A stretch of DNA of 64,000 nucleotides from an uncultured Lachnospiraceae bacterium (GTDB lineage: Bacteria; Bacillota; Clostridia; Lachnospirales; Lachnospiraceae): NCBI GenBank assembly GCA_947631665.1, contig CANRMF010000007.1, forward strand, positions 1 to 64,000, in the 5' to 3' direction. Under the pieces are notes generated by a model that was given only the letters and a program-made list of their open reading frames with translations, was not told where the DNA came from and searched no databases. This document shows, in pieces, positions 28,480 through 37,919 of the stretch. Position numbers and translations under genes: made by a program. Every line of letters starts with the position of its first letter. Position 1 is the first letter of the stretch.

Positions 28480-29025
28480 TTATTGATACTTAATATGATT
28501 ATGGCGTAAAAATTTTTCTTTGGAAATTTCCATCTCGTATTCATGTTTTCCATCCGGAAATACTTTTTCTGTTACAGGTTCAAATCCAATCTCCCGGTAT
28601 ATTTTGAGAGCAGAATAATTTCCTTGAAAACAATGTAAAACAACATTTGATAACCCTAGCGTATGAAAGGCAATTCCTAATACCGCCTGCGCCGCATGAT
28701 ATCCAATTTTTTTCCCATGCGCTTTTCGATACCCAATCAAAAATTTACCAAATTCTGCAGTATCATTTTGAAAATCATATAAGGAAACACTTCCTACCAT
28801 CCGCTTATGGTTGGTACAATCTAAAATAGCAAATGTTATTTCATCTGGATTTTTCAGATAACCCTCAAACCATTGCTTCTGTTTTTTTCGTGTAATATAC
28901 CCTATTTCAGACAAATATTTTGTATTTTTTTTTGCATTCCGCCACTTCCGAAGATATCTGATATCCGTTTTAAGCAACGGCCTGAGCATAACATTTTGTT
29001 GACTTGCATAATAATGATGTTCCAT
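28480..29025 (-). CDS. GNAT N-acetyltransferase of the amino-sugar module
   Basis: A 181-residue GNAT protein of RimJ/PseH type: RPLLKTDIRYLRKWRNAK near the start, AHGKKIGYHAAQAVL at the acetyl-CoA loop, and NYSALKIYREIGFEP. Placed between two ketoisomerases and downstream of a DegT aminotransferase, it probably N-acetylates the 3-amino group of a dTDP-3-amino-3,6-dideoxyhexose. Known QdtC/FdtC acetyltransferases have a different, left-handed beta-helix fold, so this would be a non-orthologous version. Confidence 0.85.
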   Translation of the reverse strand: MEHHYYASQQNVMLRPLLKTDIRYLRKWRNAKKNTKYLSEIGYITRKKQKQWFEGYLKNPDEITFAILDCTNHKRMVGSVSLYDFQNDTAEFGKFLIGYRKAHGKKIGYHAAQAVLGIAFHTLGLSNVVLHCFQGNYSALKIYREIGFEPVTEKVFPDGKHEYEMEISKEKFLRHNHIKYQ

Positions 29026-29151
29026 TTTTATCCCTTTTTCTATCAGGCTTCATGCCTTGATTTGTTTCATCACCTGTATTGTTTCTACTACATATATACC
29101 AAACTATCGGATGGTTTCGTTCATACCATATTGTGCAGATCCATATCATTC

Positions 29152-29586
29152 TTACTCCCCCCCTAAGAATTGATTATTCTCATGTATATAACGCAAAAAA
29201 TCATTATAATTTCTGATATAATCGTCCTCACTATACACTTCTGAAGCTAAAACCAGCAATACAGCATCCGGAGAAAAATCATAAATTTCTCTCCACATCA
29301 CTTCCGGAATATACAACCCTTCGCAGGGGTTATCAAGCATCATGATTTGTTGTTCTTTGCCGTCATCTAAAAGAATTTTACATTTTCCATGAACACAGAT
29401 AATCATTTGTTTTACTTTTTTATGCGCATGCTTTCCCCGCCTGACGCTCTGCTTTGTTCCGTAAATATAATACACCCTTTTTATTTCAAACGGTATATCA
29501 TTCCATTGTTCTAAGGCGACTAACTTTCCTCTTTCATCCCCATGTGGTTTAAAAAAATATTTTTTGATTTCCATAGTATTTCTCAT
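29152..29586 (-). CDS. FdtA/QdtA-type dTDP-4-keto-6-deoxyhexose 3,4-ketoisomerase (first copy), G7 at the stop
   Basis: A 144-residue cupin: FEIKRVYYIYGTKQSVRRGKHAHKK with the catalytic histidines, then GLYIPEVMWREIYDFS. It follows the aminotransferase gene and fits the pathway to Qui3NAc or Fuc3NAc. The start may be the ATG at 29586 or at 29574 (MEIKKYFF); neither has a strong RBS. The G7 tract encodes the last Gly-Gly-Glu before the stop, so a length change alters only the C-terminal tail. Confidence 0.87.
   Translation of the reverse strand: MRNTMEIKKYFFKPHGDERGKLVALEQWNDIPFEIKRVYYIYGTKQSVRRGKHAHKKVKQMIICVHGKCKILLDDGKEQQIMMLDNPCEGLYIPEVMWREIYDFSPDAVLLVLASEVYSEDDYIRNYNDFLRYIHENNQFLGGE
29157..29163 (-). 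repeat. G7 tract at the stop of the ketoisomerase gene
   Basis: Seven coding-strand G directly before GAG TAA. G6 or G9 would add about 14 residues, G8 about 60. Confidence 0.93.
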
Positions 29587-29655
29587 CTTTTCTTTCTGAA
29601 TTATTCTATTTGGTTCTATTTTTCAGTGGATATCATCTCCATGATTCTTTGCAAC

Positions 29656-30756
29656 TCAGCACTCAAAATGGTTGATTTTATCTACGATATATGATATTTC
29701 CTCATCCTGCATTCCGTAATATAAAGGAATACTTAATTCTGTTGCACTGATTTCCTCTGCATTAGGATATTCTCCCTGAAAGATATTCCATTCTTTATAT
29801 GCTTCCTGCATATGAATCGGTATCGGATAATGCTTATTGGTACCAATTCCATAATCGTTTAAATACGCTTCCAACTGTTTTCTTTTTTTACTCCTTATCG
29901 CAAATACATGCCAGACATGCTCTACAGATTTAATACATACCGGCAAAACAACTTGCGGATTTTTTATTTCCCTGCAATATCTTTCCGCAATTCTTTTCCG
30001 CTCTGTGTTGATTCGATCAAGATGAGGCAACTTGGCACTCAGAAACGCCGCCTGCAATTCATCCAGCCTTGAGTTGTAGCCTTTATAAATATTGTGATAT
30101 TTATAATCACTTCCGTAATTTCCTAACGCGCGTATTTTATCGGCTAAAATTTTGTCGTTTGTAACAACTGCGCCTCCATCACCAAGTGCTCCCAGATTTT
30201 TCCCCGGATAAAAACTAAATGCCGCCGCATCCCCGAAAGTTCCCACTCTCTTTCCTTTATATAATGCTCCATGCGCCTGAGCGCAATCCTCGACCACATA
30301 AAGATGATGCCTTTTTGCAATATTCATAATAGGATCCATATCGCACGGTTGTCCATATAAATGAACGGGCATAATCACTTTTGTTTTTTGTGTTATTTTT
30401 TCTTCAATTTTTTGTGAATCAATATTGTAGGTACCAAGATCCGGTTCTACTAAAACCGGTGTTGCGCCAGTATTGCTCACTGCAAGCACCGTTGCAATAT
30501 AGGTGTTAGACGGAACAATCACTTCGTCTCCTTCATGAATCCCCAAAGCTTTTAAAGCTAAAAATAATCCATCCAGTCCATTACCGCAGCCCACACAATG
30601 ATGCGTACCAATATACTGCGCAAACAGTGCTTCAAACTGCTGATTCTCACGTCCGGAAATATATTGGCTGGCAGCAAACACCCTGTGAAACGCTTCTTTT
30701 AATTCATTTTCTAATTCTCTTTCTATAAGTTTTAATGTGACAAATGGAATGTTCAT
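29656..30756 (-). CDS. DegT/DnrJ/EryC1-type sugar aminotransferase
   Basis: PLP enzyme that aminates dTDP-3-keto-6-deoxyhexose at C3 (QdtB/FdtB role). The 366-residue product has [28 protein letters not shown] and the PLP lysine in [15 protein letters not shown]; the C-terminal [12 protein letters not shown] is typical of the family. The ATG at 30756 is chosen because AGGAGAG precedes it and the family starts MNIPFV. It is followed by the ketoisomerase gene. Confidence 0.93.
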   Translation of the reverse strand: MNIPFVTLKLIERELENELKEAFHRVFAASQYISGRENQQFEALFAQYIGTHHCVGCGNGLDGLFLALKALGIHEGDEVIVPSNTYIATVLAVSNTGATPVLVEPDLGTYNIDSQKIEEKITQKTKVIMPVHLYGQPCDMDPIMNIAKRHHLYVVEDCAQAHGALYKGKRVGTFGDAAAFSFYPGKNLGALGDGGAVVTNDKILADKIRALGNYGSDYKYHNIYKGYNSRLDELQAAFLSAKLPHLDRINTERKRIAERYCREIKNPQVVLPVCIKSVEHVWHVFAIRSKKRKQLEAYLNDYGIGTNKHYPIPIHMQEAYKEWNIFQGEYPNAEEISATELSIPLYYGMQDEEISYIVDKINHFEC

Positions 30757-30844
30757 TTTCCGCTCTCCTGTTTCTTTGTAACAATTTTTACGCTGCATCC
30801 ACTGCGTTCTCATAGGAACCGTCTTACTATCCTATAAGATGAAA

Positions 30845-32341
30845 TCAAATCTTTTTATAAAGATAATAGGTATATTCTTTTCCTTCTTCAAGCGCATTTT
30901 TTTGACATACATATCGGTAAAGATCATCTTTTACATTAAACTGACTCAATTTTTGATCTCTTGTAATGACGAAATCGGCTATCCCCTGAGATACATAAGA
31001 ATCCTGCTCTTCTCTCATTTCAGTCAAATTCATATTCATAACAAAATAATACCGGCAATCCGGTACAAGGTTTGTTGTCAAGAAAAATCCTCTGTCCATG
31101 CAATTATAATTGATGATTTTTGCGTCTCTGATTTTATTGATTTCTTTTGCAAATCTGTATTGTGCATAGTCATCTTTTTGCATCTTGATATATTTCGTAT
31201 TCGGACTGAGAAAGTATCCTCCTGCAATACTCAATATCATTTCTATCATCAGAAGAATCATTACGAGTCTGCTATCCAATCTGTAAAAAACTTTCTGCAG
31301 TATCACAATAACCGCAACGCCCCCCCCTGTCACTGCAAAAGGAGCAAAAACTAAACCATAATAGTCCCATACCTTTCCACCCATGTACATTGTAATTGCT
31401 AAGATAATAAATGACAAGAATAGACATAAAAATTCCTGTCGCTTTTTCAGCAGAAAGTACAAAAAACTAATTTCAATCAATATGGAAAAAAACAGATTTA
31501 TCTTTAGTGTCATCCAAACTGCCCGGAGAATCCATATACATCTGTCCAATAATGACATTCTTGCAGGATAAATAAAGAAATTGTCTCTGATATATACTTT
31601 AAATAATTCATCCAATGCTCCATGCCTTATAAAGTAAAAACATACCATCCCTGTAATAATAAGAACCCCCACAAGAAACCATAGAGCCGCCAAACAAATT
31701 TCCTGATATTTTTTCATTCGGACATATCGATAAATCACAAAAATAACCAATCCGATATATAACCCTAAAATAGTATACTTAATCCATAAAACACAGGCTG
31801 CACAAATTCCGTTAAGTATCAATTCCCTTTTTGTCAGCAATCGGTTTTCCTTTACAGAACCAAGTACACTGAATAATGAATATCCTAAAAATCCAAGGCA
31901 TAATTCTTCTGCGCTTCCTCCCATTCCGAAAGCTCTCGACACAAGCAGTGACATTATCAGAAATGGAATAATCGCATAGAGAACAACACGACTTTGCTCA
32001 AATAACCGTATATATTTCATACCAAAATAGACACAACTGCCAATACTAATCACTTCCAATATATAAACGCCAATCATGGAAGTAGCAGAAATATGTGACG
32101 CCAAATTAAATATGAAAAAAATCAGCGGTCCTTTTTGATCAATCAAATCTACATATAATACTTTTCCTCTGGAAAGCGATTTTCCTATTGTAAAATATAT
32201 ATTGACATCTGACCAATCATTGATTTGATACAAAAAAGAGCATTTTGAGCAGACTGCCAGAAGAATTGCAGTGACTGAAAATATAAACAACACGAGATGA
32301 ATATTTTCTTTTAATCTGTATTCTGATTTGAATTGATACAT
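30845..32341 (-). CDS. GT-C type membrane glycosyltransferase, phase ON (G8)
   Basis: A 498-residue polytopic protein with about eleven helices. The first periplasmic loop has SDVNIYFTIGKSLSRGK and YVDLIDQKGP, the Asp-rich motif shared with the paralogues at 36382 and 53070, then a soluble C-terminal domain. It resembles PMT/ArnT-type enzymes that use lipid-linked sugars on the outer face. The G8 tract near residue 338 encodes TGGGVAV and is in frame. The start overlaps the upstream GT2 gene by 31 nt. Confidence 0.8.
   Translation of the reverse strand: MYQFKSEYRLKENIHLVLFIFSVTAILLAVCSKCSFLYQINDWSDVNIYFTIGKSLSRGKVLYVDLIDQKGPLIFFIFNLASHISATSMIGVYILEVISIGSCVYFGMKYIRLFEQSRVVLYAIIPFLIMSLLVSRAFGMGGSAEELCLGFLGYSLFSVLGSVKENRLLTKRELILNGICAACVLWIKYTILGLYIGLVIFVIYRYVRMKKYQEICLAALWFLVGVLIITGMVCFYFIRHGALDELFKVYIRDNFFIYPARMSLLDRCIWILRAVWMTLKINLFFSILIEISFLYFLLKKRQEFLCLFLSFIILAITMYMGGKVWDYYGLVFAPFAVTGGGVAVIVILQKVFYRLDSRLVMILLMIEMILSIAGGYFLSPNTKYIKMQKDDYAQYRFAKEINKIRDAKIINYNCMDRGFFLTTNLVPDCRYYFVMNMNLTEMREEQDSYVSQGIADFVITRDQKLSQFNVKDDLYRYVCQKNALEEGKEYTYYLYKKI
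31320..31327 (-). repeat. G8 tract in a GT-C gene (ON)
   Basis: Eight coding-strand G inside a transmembrane segment (AVTGGGVAVIVI), in frame. Confidence 0.97.
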
Positions 32342-33351
32342 ATTGACTCCCTTTTTGCCCTTTCCAGAATTTTTTTTAGAAATTCCAAATCAAATGCCGG
32401 CATTGTTTCTCTTTTTAATAATTTAAAATGTATTTTATTGTATATGCTTCTGTCTAATCCATAAATTTTCGACTTAATTTTATTTTCCTTCTTTCTACCA
32501 CTATCTTTATCTAAATCTAATTTGAGTAATTTATTTGCACGTTTTATTAGCAAATCTCTTTTATACTCCTGACAAAGGAGATTCCAAAAAGCTTTTTCAT
32601 CTTTATTTAACTCCAATATCCAAGCGTCGCCCCCCCCTGTTGACACTCCGTTTCCATATTCGTAATAAATAACATATTCATCCATAAAATAAATTCCCTT
32701 ATTATCCAATACGGGGTAAATACTACTTAGGTCTTCACAATATTTCACAGCATGTCTTATTCTTTTCAGACAGTGCAAATAATACGCACGATCCCACGAA
32801 TAAGTTGCACCACATAGCAAATCCCTATATATCAGCAAATGTCTTTTCATTCTGCGAATTTGATGCTTCCGATATGGCTGTAAAAAAACAGGACGCTGTC
32901 GGTCAATAATGTTTAGTTTTTCTTCACAATAATTATAAGAAACTGCCCGTCCAAAAGAACAGTGTGCATGATTTAGTTCCATAAATGATGCAATTTTAAA
33001 TAACATATCTTTAGAATACATCAAGTCTCCTGGCGAAGTGACATGTACATACCTTCCCTTTGCGTTCTCTATTCCCAGTATTGAGTTTTCCACCGTTCCT
33101 CTGTTTGTTTCATTTTTTACAAGACTGTAATTTTTAAAATTTCTTTTTTCCATATAATTTTTAATTTCAGGAAAATAATCCGTTTTAGAGCCATCATCAG
33201 CAATCACTACATCAAAATCAATTCCTTCCTGAACGACGATAGATTCCAATGTCCTCAGCATAGCTTCTAAATCCGGCTCGTATTGTATCACTACAACCGA
33301 TACTTTAAATTTGCGTCCTTGAGATTCATTTTCCTTAAAATATTCTTTCAT
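32311..33351 (-). CDS. Family 2 glycosyltransferase, phase ON (G8)
   Basis: A 346-residue cytosolic GT-A enzyme: VSVVVIQYEPDLEAMLRTLESI at the nucleotide fold, VVIADDGSK, and SPGDLMY in place of a DxD motif. Closely similar along its length to the GT2 at 38743. The G8 tract near residue 238 encodes STGGGDAW where the paralogue has STRGDFTW with G6. In frame. Confidence 0.9.
   Translation of the reverse strand: MKEYFKENESQGRKFKVSVVVIQYEPDLEAMLRTLESIVVQEGIDFDVVIADDGSKTDYFPEIKNYMEKRNFKNYSLVKNETNRGTVENSILGIENAKGRYVHVTSPGDLMYSKDMLFKIASFMELNHAHCSFGRAVSYNYCEEKLNIIDRQRPVFLQPYRKHQIRRMKRHLLIYRDLLCGATYSWDRAYYLHCLKRIRHAVKYCEDLSSIYPVLDNKGIYFMDEYVIYYEYGNGVSTGGGDAWILELNKDEKAFWNLLCQEYKRDLLIKRANKLLKLDLDKDSGRKKENKIKSKIYGLDRSIYNKIHFKLLKRETMPAFDLEFLKKILERAKRESICINSNQNTD
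32630..32637 (-). repeat. G8 tract in a GT2 gene (ON)
   Basis: Eight coding-strand G, in frame. The paralogous position in the gene at 38743 has six. Confidence 0.97.
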
Positions 33352-34247
33352 AATATGCCTGCTCTCCCATTACCTATTGCCTGATAAATTTTTCTTACGA
33401 ACAAATATACATAGTGCTGTATTAGAAATTTAACATAGCCAAAATAATTTCCATTTTCCAGTTCCATCTGCCAATAATATTTCCACGAAGGATTCACGTA
33501 TTTGTAAAACCACGGCTTGTCAGCACCCACATAATGTATGATTACTGTATTCTTTTCCAACAATGCTTTTTTCGTTTTATTGACTTTCTCCACTGTCAGC
33601 ATTAAATGATTATATTTTTTTGGATCCACATATCGAACCTTTCCATAATAGACTATATTCAGGACATCCTGATCCAGAAATTTCAGTGGTTTCCTATTCT
33701 CCGTAAGAAATCTTAAAACTTCCTCTTCTTTTTTGTCCGCTCTGATTTTCCTTAAATTAAACAGAATCATACCTGCATTAAAATATTTCGTCTGTTGATT
33801 TGGTGTTTTATGAAACTCCGTCAAATGATTTCCGCCAACCAGCATGTCTTCACAAGCAATCAGATAATTGTCTTGAAAATCCATATGATATAATGCGCTG
33901 CAATCCCCTTTGATAATCATATCCGCATCAAGCCACAATACTCTTTCTACAGTGTCCGGCAACAGTTTCCCCGCCAACAACCTGAAATATGTTTCATGCG
34001 TCAGATATTCGAGTACCGGAAGTTGTCTTACCCATTCAGCATCAACCCTGATTGAAATTAATTCTATAGAACACTTATCTTTTAGAAAGAATTGAAACTC
34101 TCTTAAAGCGTTTTCTGAAATATCAGAATACAGCAAATAGACTCTGAGTTTCTCCCCCCCCTTAGAGAAATTATGCTTGCTGAATGAATACAACATCATT
34201 TCCGCCTGCCTCACATAATTTTCATTAATGGCAATCAGTACATTCAT
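33348..34247 (-). CDS. Family 8 glycosyltransferase, phase ON (G8)
   Basis: A retaining GT of the LgtC/general-stress type, 299 residues from the chosen start: MNVLIAINENYVRQAEMMLYS, the metal-binding DxD in WLDADMII, KYFNAGMILFNL and the C-terminal HYVGADKPW. The frame is open to 34316; the ATG at 34247 matches the family start. The G8 tract lies only about 29 residues in (FSKGGEKL), so a length change would abolish almost the whole protein. Confidence 0.9.
   Translation of the reverse strand: MNVLIAINENYVRQAEMMLYSFSKHNFSKGGEKLRVYLLYSDISENALREFQFFLKDKCSIELISIRVDAEWVRQLPVLEYLTHETYFRLLAGKLLPDTVERVLWLDADMIIKGDCSALYHMDFQDNYLIACEDMLVGGNHLTEFHKTPNQQTKYFNAGMILFNLRKIRADKKEEEVLRFLTENRKPLKFLDQDVLNIVYYGKVRYVDPKKYNHLMLTVEKVNKTKKALLEKNTVIIHYVGADKPWFYKYVNPSWKYYWQMELENGNYFGYVKFLIQHYVYLFVRKIYQAIGNGRAGIL
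34154..34161 (-). repeat. G8 tract in a GT8 gene (ON)
   Basis: Eight coding-strand G near the N-terminus, in frame. Confidence 0.97.
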
Positions 34248-34321
34248 TTTCAAATTTTCCTTTCTCATTTTTACAGCCTTTAATGATTGCTTCATTTTTC
34301 CGGAAAAACATTCCAAATCAC

Positions 34322-35395
34322 TTAATACAGATTTTTAAGCCATTGAAATTTCTTTTTTTCTGAAACTTTGACAATCATAAAAGCAAGAGTTACCGTAACT
34401 AAAATCAGCACGAGATAATGTAACAATGGATTACTCCAAAGCGGAATATGCAGTATTGAGTTAAAAAAGAATAACAGATAAAAATCTACCAACATATGTA
34501 ATCCATAAATCAAAACCGACATCTTTCTTAACAGCAATCCGATATTCTTCCATTTGAGTGACATATGAAACGACGCTACGGTTGGAAAAAGGACAACCAT
34601 CAGAAACGGCATTGTCAAAAGCATTGCGTGTTCCCCTTTCAATGCCCATTGCCTTGTAAATATCCCCTCTACACTCACAACAACCAGCAGTAACAAAATC
34701 ACGCCAAGTCCAAATCTGCTGTTTAACTGTCTTGCATATTGATTCATATAGTATCCTAAAGCGACAAAAAACAACCCAAATAAAAAGGCGTTCTCCATGG
34801 TACCGAAAAACTGATAAAGGAACTGTAGTATCCTTCCCAAAACCGGCTTTGGCAATGATATTTTATAATATGCCTGTCCTAATACTCCCACTACATACGC
34901 TCCAAATGACATCCCTAAGACCTGCCATGCACGCATTTTCAGTCGACTCACGAGCAGGTAAAGCATCAAAACTGCTATCATTAAGGCGATAAAATACCAA
35001 AGTACCACATTAATTCCAATCGAAAGGAATTGTCTCATAAGGTATTGCCATGTTGGCATACCTTGCTTCAACCATCCATATAGCGTTTCCGGCAAATATA
35101 AAATTGTATAGAAAAGATAAAGTCGAAACAGTCTCCCAATGTATATTGCTATCTTTTTCCCACTGTTTATCTTCGATGCTGTAAAATAACCTGAGGCCAT
35201 AAAGAAAAACGGAACCGCAATACGACAAAACACTTGGCTCGTCCAGAAATCCAGATCTGAATTTACTATAATCAATGCTTTCACGTGGATATTCACCACA
35301 AGAAGAGAACAGAAAAACTTAAAAAAATCTATTCCTATATATTCTTTTTTTTCTGAAAGTTTTCTATCGGATATAATATTTTCATGAAATCCCAT
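34322..35395 (-). CDS. Acyltransferase 3 family membrane protein, no G tract
   Basis: A 357-residue membrane O-acyltransferase: YIGIDFFKFFCSLLVVNIHVKAL, AVPFFFMASGYFTASK and the closing MSVLIYGLHMLVDFYLLF, with about ten helices. No homopolymer tract is present, so it should be expressed constantly. It lies between two phase-variable glycosyltransferase genes. Confidence 0.9.
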   Translation of the reverse strand: MGFHENIISDRKLSEKKEYIGIDFFKFFCSLLVVNIHVKALIIVNSDLDFWTSQVFCRIAVPFFFMASGYFTASKINSGKKIAIYIGRLFRLYLFYTILYLPETLYGWLKQGMPTWQYLMRQFLSIGINVVLWYFIALMIAVLMLYLLVSRLKMRAWQVLGMSFGAYVVGVLGQAYYKISLPKPVLGRILQFLYQFFGTMENAFLFGLFFVALGYYMNQYARQLNSRFGLGVILLLLVVVSVEGIFTRQWALKGEHAMLLTMPFLMVVLFPTVASFHMSLKWKNIGLLLRKMSVLIYGLHMLVDFYLLFFFNSILHIPLWSNPLLHYLVLILVTVTLAFMIVKVSEKKKFQWLKNLY

Positions 35396-35419
35396 TTTCT
35401 TTCTCCTTCTTCGTTTACT

Positions 35420-36337
35420 TTAGCTGTCCAGCATCTTTGAGAGCCAATTCTCATATGTATAATTCTGCTTAATTTTATCAGGAACATTGATTACCTCTGT
35501 ATTCATAAACTCTTCTAATCTCTCTAAAGAATCCATTCCCAGAATAAAAATATTATTTTTATTATAGAAATCATATTTTACCAATTCTTGATTGTCTGTT
35601 ATCAACTTTTTTCCGTAGAAAAGAGCCTCTAATGTCCTGATAGTAGGCCCTGTCTGTCCCTCTTTCATAATTTCAAGAATACAAGATGAATTGTTAATAT
35701 GCGAAATCACATCTCCATATTCCATAAATTGTTTCAGTCGGTTAATCTGACAGTTCTTTGGATATGAGTCCTGCATACTAAAAATATGAAAATCGCAAAG
35801 TATATTTTTTTCCACTAACATATTATAAATATCTAATATCTTTTTTGATCGTCCTTTGTCTAATCCAACGAAAAAAACCTGTTTCTTAACATTTTTTGAT
35901 TTTTCCTGCTGCAAATCAAAATAAAATTGTCCTCCATACTGCCAACCATATTTTGTGCAAAGAACTTTGTCAAAGCAGAATATACCCCCCCATTTTTGGA
36001 AATCAGCCATATCGTAGTCCTGTGTATTCCAGTTGTATAAAATAATAGTTGCTTTGGAATTTTTCTTATGAATTCTTCTTAATAACTGCGGAGTGGCCCG
36101 GTAGTCAAAAACAATCACATGACTGTATTCACAAATATGCCTTTTCCATGATCCAAACAAGATACTATAAACTGGGAAAAAATAGTCCAGTCTTCTTAAA
36201 ATGCTATGATAAATTTCCTTAATGTATTTTGATTCTTTGAAAATTGGCATAACATCAACATTTTTTCTTCGCATATTTTTACTATAAAATTTTTCAAAAT
36301 CATTTTCCTCATTTTTTAAGATTAAGATTTTTTTCAT
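35420..36337 (-). CDS. Putative glycosyltransferase (GT-B-like), phase ON (G7)
   Basis: A 305-residue protein of a family seen in polysaccharide loci. Visible are VFDYRATPQLLRRI in the N-terminal half and, in the C-terminal half, EGQTGPTIRTLEALFYGKKLITDN, which resembles the donor-binding region of GT-B enzymes (a conserved Glu before a hydrophobic helix). No family is firmly recognised. The G7 tract near residue 115 encodes KWGGIFCF and is in frame. Confidence 0.7.
   Translation of the reverse strand: MKKILILKNEENDFEKFYSKNMRRKNVDVMPIFKESKYIKEIYHSILRRLDYFFPVYSILFGSWKRHICEYSHVIVFDYRATPQLLRRIHKKNSKATIILYNWNTQDYDMADFQKWGGIFCFDKVLCTKYGWQYGGQFYFDLQQEKSKNVKKQVFFVGLDKGRSKKILDIYNMLVEKNILCDFHIFSMQDSYPKNCQINRLKQFMEYGDVISHINNSSCILEIMKEGQTGPTIRTLEALFYGKKLITDNQELVKYDFYNKNNIFILGMDSLERLEEFMNTEVINVPDKIKQNYTYENWLSKMLDS
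35985..35991 (-). repeat. G7 tract in a putative glycosyltransferase gene (ON)
   Basis: Seven coding-strand G, in frame; the tract follows a Trp codon. Confidence 0.94.
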
Positions 36338-36381
36338 AAACGTGATTTCCTCTGAATATTTTATGATTTCTCTTCCATATC

Positions 36382-37854
36382 CTATTTTCTTTTTAACAAT
36401 TTCATTGTTTCTGTCTGATAAATTTCACTGTATCTTTGATAAATCACATCATCAAAAACATTTTCTCCCCCCCCATTCGGTACAACAATATACTTTGCTT
36501 TTCCTGAAGAAAAGAACATTCTCAGTTCATTTCTCATTTTCGGATTCGCTTTGCTTTGCCAATCCTGCAGTCCGAAATATTTAAAACATGGCTTCACATC
36601 TGATGCCAGATAAAAATGGGTATCTACATTATATGCTATGATTTCATCTCTGTCCTTTTCCGGTATCTGTTCCATAATCCGGTCTGTTTCTTTATTAAAC
36701 TCAATCGCACTGGTGCTAGTATGCCCCTTGTAAGCGTCCTGATAAATTCTAACAGACTTAAACGCAAGCAATAACATGCATGCCGCCAACATTAAAATAA
36801 CCAGTTTTCTGATTTTTTCACATTCCAGAATATCTCTTATCTGCCCGATTGCTACTACAAGAATTGGAATGTAGGCAATCAAATAATGTGTGTACATTAA
36901 ACCCGATAATTGGAAAATAATACAACAAATGCCGGTAAAAATAACTGTGTAGGAAATCCACCTTTCTTTCTTACTGGAAACAACATGCATAATTCCAACA
37001 AACACTGCCGCAAAAAACAGATATAAAAAATATGCAATTTCCTTCAAATAACTGATAATATCATAAGTCTCCATTCCGGCAGTTGCATACATTACATTAT
37101 AAATAATCGTACCATAAAGCATATCTTCAAACGCATCTATGCGTAAAAACCAGATTATAAAAGGAAGACAGGAAATCCCCAGACCTATCAAAAAGAAGCA
37201 GATATTGGCAAATATGTTTTTCCATTTTCTTTTACTTATCAACAGAATAAAACCTACAAACATCGTACAGCAAAGTACCAGTGCATTCGTTACTCTGGTC
37301 AACAGACAAATTGCAAAGGTGATTCCGTAAAAAAAGGCGTACCACTTATTATGGTTCATTTTCTCATGGTTTTTAAAAAACTTGACAGCAAAATATTCGC
37401 TCCACATCAAAAAAGGAAGACAATAGGATTCGGTTAATCCCCCTACACCAAACAAACTGAAAATAAACAGACATAAAATCAAAAGAATCATTACTGTCCT
37501 ACGATTATAAAACAGTCTTAATATTTTATAGATTCCACCCAACGTGGCTGCAACAATCAGAACGCTTACAAAAAATGAACTCATCTTGTTATTTGGGAAA
37601 AGGTGAATGAAATAGTTAACTAGTATCGTAACCGGCCCCTTGTGATCAAAAAATTCTTTATACGGAATCATTCCTTTTGTCATGAATAATCCTAAACACG
37701 AAAAAATGTCTCCGTCTCCTCCATATCCGCCTCTCTCGCTAAACAATGAAAGCCATTTAAAATGGCTTAAATTATATATCAGTGACAACAAAAAAATAAA
37801 TATTACTCTTCCTGTTCTACTTTTTAAAACACATTTTAAAGACATTTTTTTCAT
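36382..37854 (-). CDS. GT-C type membrane glycosyltransferase, phase ON (G8 near the C-terminus)
   Basis: A 490-residue polytopic protein with YGGDGDIFSCLGLFM and FFDHKGPVTILVNYFIH in the first extracytoplasmic loop, about eleven helices and a soluble C-terminal domain. Strong paralogue of the gene at 53070. The G8 tract encodes PNGGGENV near residue 460; a frame change would remove only the last 30 residues, where the paralogue has no G tract. Confidence 0.82.
   Translation of the reverse strand: MKKMSLKCVLKSRTGRVIFIFLLSLIYNLSHFKWLSLFSERGGYGGDGDIFSCLGLFMTKGMIPYKEFFDHKGPVTILVNYFIHLFPNNKMSSFFVSVLIVAATLGGIYKILRLFYNRRTVMILLILCLFIFSLFGVGGLTESYCLPFLMWSEYFAVKFFKNHEKMNHNKWYAFFYGITFAICLLTRVTNALVLCCTMFVGFILLISKRKWKNIFANICFFLIGLGISCLPFIIWFLRIDAFEDMLYGTIIYNVMYATAGMETYDIISYLKEIAYFLYLFFAAVFVGIMHVVSSKKERWISYTVIFTGICCIIFQLSGLMYTHYLIAYIPILVVAIGQIRDILECEKIRKLVILMLAACMLLLAFKSVRIYQDAYKGHTSTSAIEFNKETDRIMEQIPEKDRDEIIAYNVDTHFYLASDVKPCFKYFGLQDWQSKANPKMRNELRMFFSSGKAKYIVVPNGGGENVFDDVIYQRYSEIYQTETMKLLKRK
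36467..36474 (-). repeat. G8 tract near the C-terminus of a GT-C gene (ON)
   Basis: Eight coding-strand G, in frame. The paralogue at 53070 reads STTEGNVYL here, without a homopolymer. Confidence 0.97.
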
Positions 37855-37919
37855 GATTCGTTTCTTTCTCTCTTTCTCTCATAAGATTTTTGTTTTCATC
37901 CCCATAAGAATTTATAAAT

